Assembly (NCBI GenBank): GCA_031772625.1
Contig: CM062820.1
Location: 88,892,988-88,956,987, forward strand
Origin: Pinus tabuliformis
Taxonomy: Eukaryota; Streptophyta; Pinopsida; Pinales; Pinaceae
Length of the DNA stretch: 64,000 bases
Reading direction: 5' to 3'
A program made the position numbers and the translations under genes. The notes under the pieces were generated by a model that ran no database searches, was not told the origin of the DNA, and saw nothing but the letters and a program-made list of their open reading frames with translations. Of this stretch, positions 24,115 to 35,954 are shown piece after piece. The first letter of the stretch is position 1. Each line of letters begins with the position of its first letter.

Positions 24115-24390
24115 ATGGAAGACTTTCATGGTGATCCATCTGAATGGCTTTGCGTCGATGTATTTGCTCTAGTGTTGTCACCGCTAGACATTGTGAGCTA
24201 GGCTAGGAGCGTATCAGTGTCCAGCAAGTGGAAATATGTGGCTGAATCCGACATTTTGTGGGAAAAAAATAGCCGAGAGCTTTGGAAACACAAATTTACA
24301 GTGAGAACAGCTTCGCATCAAATTTAACCAAGAATTACAGCCTATTGCCTCTCTCAAGGCAAGAGAAAGACGTCGGGTAAATTATTTTAC
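24115..24390 (+). pseudogene. F-box-like protein fragment, pseudogene (right arm copy)
   Basis: The frame from the ATG at 24115 reads EDFHGDPSEW, then LVLSPLDIVS, a TAG (24199-24201), ARSV, SSKWKYVAESDILWE and ELWKHKF. That is the F-box core with the hydrophobic helix, the Arg-Ala-Arg turn, the Lys-Trp and the terminal Leu-Trp. The premature TAG is shared with the left-arm copy. A GTAAAT follows the block and may be an old donor site. No substrate-recognition domain can be seen. Confidence 0.55.
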
Positions 24391-24835
24391 ATTACTAACA
24401 ATTTTTGTTTCAAGAACTAGATCGCATTAATTAAAAACCCGAATATACAATGGAACAGACGGTAATCACTGCCCGTAATAGAAATATAATTAAAATAGTA
24501 AAATAATAAAAATATAATTAAAATAGCAAAGTAATTCATGTTATAATATGTGTAAGCACCATGTGCATTGCATGGAAGCCATGTGTTTGTGTGTGGCATT
24601 ATCATACTCTCTAGACTCACCGCATACATTACCTGTGTTCTCCTGTGTAAAATATACGTTGGGTAACGTAGGCGTTCCTTTCCGGTAACCACTCGATCCA
24701 GCCCTGCCTTCCGTACTTCATTTGCACTGTATGTTTCGGTAAGATTCCTCTCTGAGTGTACTCTCGGTGATGGAGGGCTTGTAACCCTTCCAATGTTTAC
24801 CATTGTTGGCTATTGTCAGTTGTGAGGAGACCATC

Positions 24836-26000
24836 TGTAACGACCTGCAGCTCCACCCGAAGTGCGACCGTAGAGGGCGTGCCGTTGAGGCTAAACAAAG
24901 TGCGACTGCAGTTGGTGTGCGAGCTTCCTTGGGTGTGCGATATTGAGATATGCGCATATGAGGAGGGCGAGCTACTTATATGCGTGGTGGCATGGTGTTA
25001 ACCTTGTGGAGGCCGACCAACAAGCGTGTGGAGCCAACAAAGGGTGGAGGCGTTTGAAGGAAAGGCCGACATGATATTTGGGAGCTTTTGCGATGGCGTG
25101 AGGGCTTTGGGCGAGTCGGCTGGGCAGCCTAGAACTCGCCCTACCATGTGTATATATGAAAGAGCGTTGGCTCTCATTTGGACATCATACAATCGCTCAA
25201 CATCTTCGCTCAAGGAGTTAAGGCGCAGTTCTAGTGCGCAGAACTAAGGAGAGGAAGGCGCAGATTTGGATGCGCCCATTCTTGGGCTTGGTTGCACGGT
25301 GAAGGAACGCTTAACTCGGTTATGGGTGAAAGGTGCGGGCAGGGTCGCCCAGCGGTTGGGTAAGGCATGCACGTTGTATGTGTGGCGCCCAATTTGTGTG
25401 ACGACTTGGCACGGCTTCTTGGGTGGCTCGGGTGAGCACCCGCCCGTCGTGCAAGTGTGCACGGTGATTTGGTGAAGTGTTGAGATTGTGAACGGAGGTG
25501 TGTCTCGGGCAGAGGCGCCCGTGTGTGGTGACTTGGAGGCACGCCCAAGTTGGGAAAACAACACGAACGTGCGACGAGGTGAACGAAGGGTTGGTGAGTC
25601 GTGCAGTGACCGTGCGAAGGTGCCGACGAGCTGGGCAACTGAGTTTGCCGAAGTTGTGAAAATTGTCTAAGTGTAAATTTGGGGTTTCCCAAAATTTAAC
25701 TTGTACTTTGTAAAAGTGAAGATTGTATAATATATTGATTCGGGGAGACTCATATTGCAGGGAGTTTCCCCTCCCTTTATACTGTTGTGCATTTCTATTA
25801 TATAATGTTGTTTATGTGAATGTTATGGGCTTTCACTTGTATAAAGGAACACATAATAATACTTGGTAACGAAAATAAGACTAAGTATGGAATGTTAAGC
25901 GTAGTCTACAATCGTAAGTATTGGTGAAAAGAAAATGGTTGGTAGTGCCGCACCTCGCTATAAGCGGTTGAAAGACTACCACAGGTGTAGGGGCATGACA
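24836..26000 (+). mobile_element. Solo LTR, 1165 bp, with 5-bp target duplication
   Basis: The segment starts TGTAACGACC, ends GGGGCATGACA and is flanked by CCATC on both sides (24831-24835 and 26001-26005). The left IR1 arm shows the uninterrupted site with a single copy (GATGG near 1273 on plus). It is much richer in GC than its surroundings and contains no gag or pol, so it fits an LTR left behind by LTR-LTR recombination. The orientation is taken from the internal TATA box. Open frames inside it (for example 25231-25692 minus) resemble nothing known. Confidence 0.9.
25150..25158 (+). promoter_or_regulatory. Likely LTR promoter TATA box
   Basis: TATATATGA lies about 315 bases into the solo LTR, where a U3 promoter would be expected. 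Confidence 0.45.
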
Positions 26001-27085
26001 CCATCCCTTAGGTGAGCGGCGGCACATTTTATGTCTATTGTGTTATTATTGTTGTGATTCACTTCCCATTTTCTGTGTTTGGGATTCTAATCCACCTTGC
26101 ATTTGGTTGTTGACAAGTTACAGTCCGTCGACTTTCCTCCTTCGCACGCAGGCTCAAACCATTAGGGTTTGGCTTCAGGGTAAGATCTCCGGCATATTTG
26201 TTTTCATTGTTTTGACTGATAATTTGCTGAGTGAAATATAAAGAATTTTTTTAGTAAACTTTATATATATATATATGAAAAACAAAAAATCACACTGTAG
26301 CCAAATTTTCAAAAATTTTATCGCGGACATTAAAAACACCATAATGTAGAGAGTACACTTTTAAATGCAAATGATGGCCTTTGCCCTGAAATAAGCTTTA
26401 AAGAACGTTTACGGCGCTCTGAATTTTATAAAGCTAACAACGCTCTAATTTATATACATCGTTTTAAATGCTACTCTCTTTTTTTCTGTGTGAAACTTCT
26501 GATCTTTGCCCTGAAATAAGCTTTAAAGAAAGATTACGGTGCTCTGAATTTTATGAAGGTTATGGCGCTCTAATTTATTTACACTATTTTAAATGTAATG
26601 GATGCTCTTTCTCTTTTTAATTTCTGGTCTTTGCCCTGAAATAACTTTTAAAGAAAGGTTCAGGCACAACAAAAACAACGCAGCAAGAAAATACCAGAAA
26701 GAAAAATCATTTCCAAAGAAGAATACGATGCCAGAAAGAAAATCATCCAGAGAAGAATAGAAATGTAAGAAAAACATTTCAAACAAAATCACTGTTATAC
26801 TGCTTAAACAACTACTATTAAGGTTTTGGTAAGTTCACCTTGAAGCCACGATCCTAAATTTATGCTTTAAAAGGTTTTGAAGCATTTTGTTCTCTATCCG
26901 TCACAATTAACAGGTTCTCCATGATCCTCTGCAAGTAGATCCCTTGCAGCTAGCGAAATAACATAAAATAACAAGTAAGGTACATCTCCAAGTTAGCTGC
27001 ATCTGAAGTTTACATAAAGATAGTCTGATACATACCAGGTCTGTCAGGTCGCAAACTACAATGCCACTGCCTTTCTCTAGTGCAA

Positions 27086-27718
27086 CTAGCTATGAACTAT
27101 GTCGAAAGACTGCAATTGAAATCTTGAATTCTCAAGCGTGTAGATAACAAAGCACGTCCAAAGACTGGAATTGAAATCGACGTCCAAAGACTGGAATTGA
27201 AATCTTGCAGACTCTTCTGGGCAGGAGGCGACAAAATAGTGAAGGAGTGGCCCTAATTTCTGCTTGAGCCTTCTGCAACGACTATCTTTTACAATACCAT
27301 AGTTGTATGCTAATAGCCATATGGAAGGGGCCTTGCATGCTAATAGCCATGTGGAGGGGCCCTTGATATACATGTGGAAAGGAGCTCGAAAGGGCCTCGA
27401 AGTATATTGGTTGTCTGAACTTTGGATAAAATGGTATTGCCGCAATTTTCTTGCATTGGGCCACATGAAGCCGCTAATAAGAGGTAGAATGCTTTCAGTG
27501 TTAAAACTTTGAATTGTAATGATCAAACTTTGCTTAAAATACCAGAAAACCAAAAAAAAACGGATAAACTGATCTGATCGATCAACTAATAGGCGGTCAA
27601 ACGATTGATCGATCGCTATAGTGAGTGCTATGCCAAAGGCAGGGACTAATAACCAAACACTGCAATTTACGGTTTGCGCGTCCTTTTCGAAGTGAAATGC
27701 ATTAGTCGAAGCAGACAA
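27086..27718 (-). other. Unrecognised 210-codon open frame at outer edge of right arm
   Basis: The frame crosses the end of the IR1 match (27296) into unique sequence. It includes short duplications: a 24-base GTCCAAAGACTGGAATTGAA unit x2 near 27160-27205, and two near-copies of ATGCTAATAGCCATATGGA near 27307-27350. No domain is recognised. Repeat content and lack of left-arm conservation argue against a gene. Confidence 0.2.
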
Positions 27719-27719
27719 A

Positions 27720-28886
27720 TGTTATCCCCAAATGGGGGAGCATCGATTATTCGTTTGTGCAGCGAGTCAATCCGACGACACAAACTAGCGAAGCAATGAA
27801 AGCGTCAGTGATCGGACGACACAAACAGCGATGTCAATGGTGGACTTTGCATAGCATTGCCAAAGCATTTATGGATCTCCTACCAACTTTTATGTGTGAA
27901 AAGATATCGTATTGAAAATTACAAAAATCAACACCAGAGATACGAATCTCCAGTATGAAGGGTCTTGTATAACAAACATTACAGTTAAAAATGGGCGTGG
28001 AGGGATTGTAAAAATTGAATTGAGATTTTCTTCGTGCTAAGTTTTGTTTTGTTGAAGGCTACGCTCTTCATAACGAGGTGATGGATCTGTGGTGTTTGCG
28101 AATAATCAAATTGCATATTCAGAAGGTGGCTATGATTCGTTGACCTCGACATCCTGGGTGATGCGGCTATGGTTCCTTCTACCAAATTTATTTCATGTCA
28201 CTGTATCAAATTTTCTGAAAAAATATAATATAAAAATTAAATAAATGATAATTTTATTTTAGATTATTAGTAATTCTAAAAATAATTAAGGTATAAATTA
28301 TCTTTAAAATACACGCAACACGATTTTTAAATGTGCATATTCACCTCATTTTATTATAGATATTCTTAACCTATAAATAACTTTTGTTATAATACTATGG
28401 ATTATCAATACTTCATGCCCAAAAAACCATAAATTATTTTATATTTTTCATATGATCTTTTTTAAATTAATAGTTTAATTAAAAGGGAAGAAACATTATA
28501 ATTACTTTGAGATAAATCTCAACCTTTGATTTGGAAGTATTACTAAGAATAATTTAGAATATTTAATCAAGATTAAATCTCTTTATCCACATAATAATTA
28601 TAAATAATTAATTAAATATTTGAAAACTTTGCTATAAAATAAAGTGGTCGATATATGCCTTGCACATTCAATCATATTTGCCCTGCTCATTCAATGCATT
28701 AGGCTACATGATATATAAAATACCTTCTAACCTTAACTTGAAAAATATATTATCAAATGGAAAAAGAAAGGTTAAAATGTGCCACAAGATAGATGAGCCT
28801 TGAATTGTTTTTGTTTAAGAGACCCATCACCTATCTACAGAGTATGAATCTTCCAATGGGGTGACTCTTCATGGTTAAGGATCTTG

Positions 28887-28937
<51 letters not shown>

Positions 28938-29007
28938 GAAAATAAAGTTATAATTTAGCTATTTTTTATGACTTTTTAGATTTTAGAAGTGTTTTGATGT
29001 TTATTAT

Positions 29008-29064
<57 letters not shown>

Positions 29065-30020
29065 ACATTGAAATATTTCACTTGACATGACCATTGAAAT
29101 ATCATATTTATGGACCACATTCTCCATATTAAAATATTTTTTTATTAGTGATATATTTTTAAATAGACATCAATATTGTTTAGCCTTGCATATTGAAATA
29201 TTTATTTATGATGCACAGTGAATTGTTTATTATTATTAATATTTTTTAAATGTAACATATTAATGTTAAATTAAGAGCTGAATAAATTACACATCTCTTC
29301 TTTTCCTTCTATGAGAAAGTAATTGTTTTTTCTCTTTCAATTACTTTTTCTTTGTGGGCACTGAATATTTTATTATAATCAACATCAAAATATATATATT
29401 TGTATTCTTTTTATATAGATATATATGAAGTTGATATGGAAATAAATTAGTGAATATGCTTATTCAAGTAATTTATTTGAGTTATATATTAAAATATTTT
29501 TATAAAATATAAAAATTATATATCTTCCTCTTATATATATGATTTTCTTTTACTTGTGTTATTTTATATTTGTAAAGTTGATATAAAATTATATTATTTT
29601 TCATGGACATCAAAATATTTTATTTATAGTAGATGTGAAATATTTTCATATTTTTCATTTATATTGAATTATAATATCTATAAAAATAGAAGGCACATAA
29701 TTTATATTAGATTGTGATATTCACAACAAATAGAAAGAGCACAATAAAAATGAAATTATTCATGTTTTATAATATTTTTAATTAAAATTAAATATATATA
29801 CAATGTGAAAATATACCTCCCAAAATTAAATTTAATCACCTAAAAAATGTTGAACAATTAATTCTAATTAATATGGTTATAAATATTATTAGTTCAAAAT
29901 AAGGTTCCCCAATATTACTTTTCTAATGAATATTGTTTAGCAACTACGTTAATGTTGTTATTTTTAGTGTTAATAGATTTTAAAAAAAAAAAAATTATCT
30001 TTTCTTCTATTGATTGATAA
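27720..30020. other. AT-rich intergenic with two long TA microsatellites
   Basis: No gene recognised. TA runs occupy about 28891-28934 and 29010-29060. Short Ts/As-rich palindromic stretches are common from 29380 on. Confidence 0.6.
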
Positions 30021-30021
30021 C

Positions 30022-30098
30022 TAAGCACTCACGGGGATTTGAACCAGTAACCTATCACAAGGAGTGCTTTAACAATGCACCCATTGACCATCAATCCA
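30022..30098 (-). mobile_element. tRNA-derived relic (SINE head or tRNA pseudogene)
   Basis: On the minus strand, GATGGTCAATGGGTGCATTG resembles a tRNA A box region and GGTTCAAATCCCCG is a close match to the B box, about 40 bases apart. Flanking arms do not pair as a good cloverleaf, so it is unlikely to be a working tRNA. Confidence 0.45.
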
Positions 30099-30099
30099 A

Positions 30100-31090
30100 A
30101 ACCCGGTGGGCAACTTTTCAAACAAACTAATAAAATGAAAATGATTTTAAAATATATATTTTTTTATCGAGTAATTATAATAATTTAAAAATACTTTTAA
30201 ATAGAAATTAAATTAATATATAAAATTTTAGATATACATATCTTAAAGTTTTAACTTTATAAATTTGAACAAACAATTTTATTTAAAAAAAACATAAATC
30301 CTCAAAATAATTATTATTAATAATAATTTTAATACAAAATTTCAAACACCATTAAAATTCTCAAAACAAAATTTTCACATTTCATCAAAGTGAATCTAAT
30401 TTTAAAATATAATTCCTAGACGATTTTTAATCGTTATGGCCAAAAGATGCCCTGTCAATGCCCCTTATCTCACGGCATGGGGTTGAAGATTATGAAGTTG
30501 TATAGCCCCCTATCTCATGCCATGGCATCGGGGAATATGAAGAACCGTGGATGTATTGTTGGAAAGGTTCCAATTTCGACAAGAAGAATCAACATCCAAT
30601 CACATAGAGGCAGAAGGGGTGAAGATTTTATTTTAGGTAAAGCACTAAAAGATTGGCCAATTTTGTGAACATGCAGGTTTTGATGTGACAATCATAAAAA
30701 CTGAAGTGATTGTTTGGTGTGGAAATGGCAACAGACACTGCTCCTTGCCAGACTCGTCTTTCACAATGTCCGGTGTGGGCCATCTAGTTTGAAAACTTAG
30801 CACAGCACTGCTACAGTCCTACGCTTCTTTACGAGAAACATGTATCTCTACCAAGGCAACTATGATCCATTAATGATTGTGGTTGTATATGTACATCATT
30901 AAAATGTCCATCCTTTGAATTTAAACAAATAAATTATCCAACAATAACGATACACATTAATAGACCAAAAACACCCTAAATATTGGTTGCCTCTCCTCTC
31001 TACCAATGCGGTACACAAAATAAAGTCAAGTAACCCAAAGGGTTTTTATTTTCCCCTGCTCACGAATTTTCCCCTCACATTCCAACATCT
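30100..31090. other. Intergenic upstream of the peroxidase relic
   Basis: AT-rich to about 30430, then more balanced composition up to the promoter. No coding sequence recognised; a 73-codon frame at 30447-30668 has no known features. Confidence 0.5.
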
Positions 31091-31094
31091 GCCC

Positions 31095-31103
31095 TTATAA
31101 ATT
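31095..31103 (+). promoter_or_regulatory. TATA box of the peroxidase relic
   Basis: TTATAAATT lies about 90 bases before the ATG at 31190, a normal plant promoter distance. It supports descent from a real gene copy, not a processed transcript. Confidence 0.6.
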
Positions 31104-31189
31104 GGGGTTCACATATCTCCTATGACATCCCTGCAAGGCTGCGAATTCGCAAATAGGTTGCCATTGGAGAGCTTATTCCATAAGCAAAA

Positions 31190-32443
31190 ATGGCTGCTTT
31201 GATGAAGAGTTTCGCGCGTACTGCTTTAATGGTGTTTATTATGTCTTCGATCACTGATGCCACCGCTGGCCTAAAACTAAGCCCCACCTTTTATGCCAAG
31301 TCTTGTCCAAGGGCGCTGTCAATAGTGCAAGACGCGGTGAAGCAGGCCGTTGCCAAAGAGAAACGCATGGGGGCGTCGCTTCTCTGCCTTCAATTCCACG
31401 ACTGCTTTGTTAATGTAAGTTGAACAATTCATATTATTATTATTGATTCAACCAGCTTGACAACGGTCACTTTTTCATTTCTTGTTCCAGGGCTGCGATG
31501 GGTCCGTCCTGTTGGACAATTCCACGACCTTCACTAGCGAGAAGTACGCCAATCCCAATAACTATTCGGCAAGGGGCTTCGAGGTGTCGTGTCATGTCAT
31601 GTGCAGATATTATCGCGGTTGCTGCTCGTGATTCTGTTGTTGAAGTAACCCCGATTAACCTTGCTCCGCCATCTTGTTATTTCTGTATGAATCGTTTCTA
31701 AAATCTACAATAATCTGGTCATTTCATTTAATATTTTGTATGTCTGTTAAAAATTTAACTGACAGCTGGGTGGACCTTGGTGAGTTGTGAGGTTGGGTCG
31801 GCGAGACTCGACAACAGCGAACTTTAGCGGTGCAAACATTAACATTCCGCTTCCCACTTCCAATCTGAGCAACCTAATTTCATTATTCCAAGCACAGGGC
31901 CTCTCCAAAAAGGAAATGGTCACACTATCTGGTAATCAAAATATTGTTTTTATTTTTAACTATTATTTTTCATTTATAATATTTAGATGAAGAAGCATCT
32001 TTTCAAAAGAACTAAGATACAATTAATTATAAAAAAATAAGATTTAAATACTGTAGATCAGTGTATATATTGATAGCTGGTGTTAGGTTGATCTGATATG
32101 ATATTCTATCTACAGGCGGTCATACTACGTACTCCACTTTGCTGCGTTTGAAGTGTCCGAGCACTGCCGGCTTTGGAGACAGCAACCTGTCGCCGTTGGA
32201 TTATGTGACTTCCACTATCTTTGACAACAACTACTACATCAATATTCTAAAATGCAAGAAGGGACTTCCCCACTCTGATCAACAACTCTTCGAGGCTCCA
32301 CTGATTCACAGGTGACCACCTACAGCTCCAACCAGACCACCTTCTTCTCTCACTTTGCTGCCGCCATGGTGAAGATGGGGAACATTAAAACTCTTACAGG
32401 CAGTGGCGAAGAGATCCGCAAGAATTGCAGGAAGCCTAACTAA
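31190..32443 (+). pseudogene. Class III secretory peroxidase pseudogene, four exons
   Basis: Secreted haem peroxidases oxidise phenolics with H2O2, for example in lignin formation. Exons: 31190-31414, 31491-about 31644, 31766-31931 and 32116-32443, with three GT-AG introns at the ancestral positions of the family. A signal peptide is followed by [59 protein letters not shown] and RKNCRKPN. Lesions: the distal arginine of RLHFHDCF is cysteine (CLQFHDCF); a frameshifting deletion of roughly 38 bases follows ARGFEV; TGA at 31781-31783 replaces the Trp of GGPSW; the segment after the proximal His (GHT) has lost about 20 codons; and a 1-base loss near 32295 shifts frame before [10 protein letters not shown]. 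The retained introns and TATA box indicate a duplicated gene that decayed in place. Confidence 0.93.
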
Positions 32444-32449
32444 CCAACC

Positions 32450-33160
32450 AACTGGTGAAGTGGCTCTTTAGTAGGATGAGTTTCATCGATATTGCCTTGT
32501 AATTTGTAATAGAAGTATTCGATTGGTCTCCATGGATACTTTAGGCATATGTTACAATTATACAACTTCATACTTTATTAGTGTTACATAGGAGAGAAGA
32601 TATAGACCGTTTATTTTAATGGGAATGCTTTTGTCTCCTTATTAAAAAGCATGTTCCAAAAAAATATTAAAATAATAATAATTTAATATTCAAATTTATT
32701 TCGTTGTTGAAGATGTATATATTTTATTTTTTTGAATTTGAACTTATAAGTAAATACTTGAAGATGTACATATTCTATTTCTTCAAATTTGAAAATCAAA
32801 ATGATGTCTAAATGTTAATTCGATTATTGTTTTTGGTCGGAGACTCCAGACCTGCAATCGATGGATTTGCTTTTTCTGAACGATACATTATTTGGTTTGC
32901 AGTTTTGACCGTCTTGATCACTTTAAATATCCCGAAAATCCTCCACGCTGAGTTAGTTATCATGATAAAAATTGCGTGCTAAAGTCAACATTTTACATGT
33001 CGGGCGGAATTTTTTTAAAAGAAAATAAAGACGCTTTTTTTTCGTATTAACAAAAAGGAGAGTACATTCTCTGAGGTTTCCTCATAGAATTTTCAATCTT
33101 TTACTGATTTGTCTATGTATTCTTATCTATAATTTTCTACTTTACTCCATTATAACTGAA
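32450..33160. other. Peroxidase 3' flank and AT-rich intergenic
   Basis: No gene recognised. A direct repeat of about 55 bases with GAAGATGTA(T/C)ATATT occurs near 32710-32800. Confidence 0.5.
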
Positions 33161-33162
33161 AG

Positions 33163-33352
33163 AGTCCTGGTTACAGTATCATCTGCAAAGAGTAATTTTG
33201 TTTCAAAATTGCACAGTACAAAAATGCACAGTTGGAAGTATTCAAAGAGCAATAACAAATAAAAGAGTCCTGGTTACAGTAATATCTGCAAAGAGTAATT
33301 TTGTTTCAAAATTGCACAGTTGGAAGTATTCAAAGAGCAATAACAAATACTC
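33163..33352. repeat. Tandem duplication, about 95-bp unit x2
   Basis: AAGAGTCCTGGTTACAGTA through GAGCAATAACAAATA is repeated; the copies differ by a 17-base internal TACAAAAATGCACAG-type duplication in the first. Confidence 0.85.
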
Positions 33353-33379
33353 TAGGAACAGTTCAAAAATACACAGTGA

Positions 33380-33850
33380 TGTATCCAGAGGGCAATAACA
33401 GAAACTCTATGAAGAAGTGAAAGACCCGGAGTTCAAGAACACGCCATGTGCGAACGCTGCTACGCGAGGAGTGAATACCGCTCTTTGAGAGAAGGTTTGC
33501 CACTTGGTTTTGCTCTCTGTAGATGTGAGAGTAAGATATGTTTTGAAAGTTGATTGTCAATCTCCTAATATGCTTCATCCAGTTGGAAAGGATAGGGGTT
33601 GAAAGAAGTGTGGTCTTTCACTTTATCTACATTTTTGTGGATAGAGATTTGATCCAATCTTAACCATTTTGCTAGCAGTAAAACCCCTTATAAGACTTTG
33701 TTGTTTCTGCCTTATCCTGCCCTCCACCGGAAGTGATAGAATCTCCCTGACGCCAGTATCATAATGGCACCACACCCCCAACTCCTCTTATAGCTTGCCC
33801 ATCATAATAACTTGCTTCATCAAAGAACCCAATTATTGGTTACCTTTCTC
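33380..33850 (-). mobile_element. Non-LTR retrotransposon (LINE) RNase H fragment
   Basis: On the minus strand, FFDEASYYDGQAIRGVGGVV (near 33845-33780) matches the start of the RVT_3-type RNase H domain (FFDGAS-x-GNPG-x-AG-x-GGV). After stops and a frame change, NISYSHIYREQNQVANLLSK (33363-33578) matches its C-terminal end (V-x-HIYRE-x-N-x-VAD-x-LAK). The catalytic middle is degraded. This domain sits at the C-terminus of plant LINEs and is also found alone in some host proteins; the decay favours a LINE remnant. Confidence 0.7.
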
Positions 33851-34068
33851 TTCTTTTTATGTCTCTTTATGGGACCGATCTCTGAAAAACATGTCCGGAG
33901 ATACATCATCGGAAAATGCATCGAGAACAATAAAATAAACCTATAGCTCGTTACCAGAAGTTAGTCCAGGCTGTTTTACTCGGACTTCTTGTTAAAATTT
34001 ATTCCACGCGGTAATGTCAAGACATCGAAAATCATTATCGACGGTTGAGGATAAAATTGGGTAAGAAG

Positions 34069-34887
34069 CATAGTTATCAAAATACGTCCGAATCGGGAAA
34101 AAAATTCGGAAATTCGTCAATTCGATTCGTAGAGCGAATTATTCGAGGAAATTTGAGTCGGCTCGTTTAGGGTTTTATTCAGTGGAGAGTCCGTTTAGGC
34201 TTTTATTCAGTGGAGAGTCCTCAAAGAAAGCAATACTTCATGTCACGAGAACTGGCTTCGAAACGTTAGGGCTTTTTAAGGAGTTACAAGTTAGTGTTAG
34301 TTTGGAAATGTTAGGATCACTTTGCTCAAGATTCTTGACATATAAGGTTATGCTCTGAAGTTTGAATACATAATTATGTTTATTTAGAAAACGAGAGGAA
34401 ATAGAAAAAAATATATATATATATGTAAATTGGAAAAGTTTTATTTTTAGTAAGGTGGGAAAGCTAAACATAAATTAGGAAAAAAGAGAATTTATATAAG
34501 TGGTTATTATTTATTTTCTAATTTTCTAATATATTTATATTTTAACCAATTTTAAATAAATAAGTTTAGAATAGTGATTTTCTAAATATGTATTTATCTA
34601 TTAAACTTTTTGGATTTAAGTTCTTAGTGGGAAGAGGAAGTATGGGCATTTTATTTTTAATTGTATCTTAAAAGTGGTTATATAATTTAGAGTTATTTAA
34701 AATTATTCAAAATCTAAGATAAATCAGAAAAGAAAAAAAAAATAGTGGAAATATATTATTAGAAAAAATAAAGTATATATATTCAAATCTTTATGGTGTA
34801 TAATATCAATTTTTTTCCGAATTGGAAAATTTTCATTAGAATTTTTATCCTATCGAATCGAATTCCAATTTGAGCTTGGTAACTATG
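34069..34887. mobile_element. hAT-type MITE, 819 bp, with perfect 8-bp target duplication
   Basis: The element starts CATAGTTATCAAAATACG and ends GAGCTTGGTAACTATG; the termini are imperfect inverted repeats (CATAGTTAtCAA / CATAGTTAcCAA). It is flanked on both sides by GTAAGAAG (34061-34068 and 34888-34895). An 8-bp duplication and TA-rich termini of this type are characteristic of the hAT superfamily. Subterminal regions contain repeated GAATTCG/CGAATT motifs. It has no transposase frame, so it would depend on an autonomous partner. A 27-base unit containing TTTATTCAGTGGAGAGTCC is duplicated inside (about 34166-34220). Confidence 0.85.
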
Positions 34888-34899
34888 GTAAGAAGTAGG

Positions 34900-35950
34900 C
34901 ATTAATGGGTTAGGCCTTGAGAAGTTAAATAGTAATATTGAAGTTAAGATTAAAGATTGAATTTAGAAATAATGATAATTTATTTTTAATTTTAACGTGA
35001 AAAGCATATATTCATTTAAATTTGTAAAGTAATTTTATTTTAATCAGCAAAATATTTATATTTATATATTATTAAGAATATATTTTAGATAAATTATTAA
35101 TTTTTAAATATTTTAAAATTGTGATAAAAGATAGTGATGGTGTATTTTTAAGTCACTTTGTCATGGGAAAGTTGTTGGTTTCAAATTTTGTGTGCAAAAC
35201 TCCAGCATTGTTAAGGGCTAGTGTGACCTAAATCTACTGTAATCCTTCATGACCTAGATTCCTTTGGGTCATCTTGGAAGACACATACAACTTACAAAAA
35301 AATAGAGAAAATTTACTTTATATACAATTTAGTTTCCAATATTAAAAAAAACATCATTTCTTACTTTTTATAAATTTAATTTAGTTTCTAAACTAACCAT
35401 TAAAAATATATATTTCTTATTTTTTCTAAATTTAAATTATTTAAATTTTATAAGATAAAATTATTTTGCTTTGGAAATAGTAAAAAAAAAATTATAAATC
35501 CCAGAGAGTTTCAATATTTTGAATATTAAAAAAAACTAGTAATATTTGCAATTTTTCCTATTTCAAAATGTTAAAATTTAATGATTAATTAAATAGATAA
35601 CCCAGATTTTATCAAAGTTAATAGGAGAAATGTATCATTCCAGTGAATTATTCTACAAAATGTTGTTTTCCAATAACTGTGAGTTGTAACCATGTACGAG
35701 TTATTATCATTCTAGTTGTAATTGGTTGTTATGGTTATTTATTGTGGAATTCTATCATGTGTTTGAAAATGGGTTAGATCTAATGAAATATTTTTGGATC
35801 TTAGTTATGATGATGAACTACAGCAGGTGGTTTAAAACGAGTAAACCCAACAACTTGAATGTGATTTTTACCTTAACACTTTATTGAATATAACATGGAT
35901 CACATAACTTTCAATTCAAATAAAATATTTTTTCAACAAAATTTGTATTT
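34900..35950. other. AT-rich intergenic
   Basis: No gene recognised. A stretch at 35130-35290 (GATGGTGTATTTTTAAGTC ... GTTGGTTTCAAATT) faintly resembles a tRNA-derived head, but not enough to call. Confidence 0.5.
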
Positions 35951-35954
35951 TTTT

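Larger units (their letters stand above)
16655..27296. repeat. Right arm of large inverted duplication (IR1), with two retroelement insertions
   Basis: Matches the reverse complement of the left arm. About 25 bases of arm lie left of the Copia element (GGGAGCCATTGGCGTAGCG against left-arm GGAAGCCACTAGCATAGCG, read on minus); the rest follows it. Removing the Copia element and the solo LTR restores collinearity with the left arm. The outer match ends near 27296 at CAATACCA, opposite left-arm base 8 or so; what follows cannot be compared because the window starts there. Confidence 0.9.

Noticed and set aside
24417..24803. 128-codon minus-strand frame in the right IR1 arm
   Set aside because: Not kept as one frame in the left arm and no domain; half of it is AT-rich intronic-looking sequence.
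25231..25692. 153-codon minus-strand frame, Pro/His/Ser-rich
   Set aside because: Lies wholly inside the solo LTR and is open only because the LTR is GC-rich.
30022..30098. Functional tRNA gene
   Set aside because: A and B boxes are present but no proper cloverleaf or anticodon arm could be drawn.
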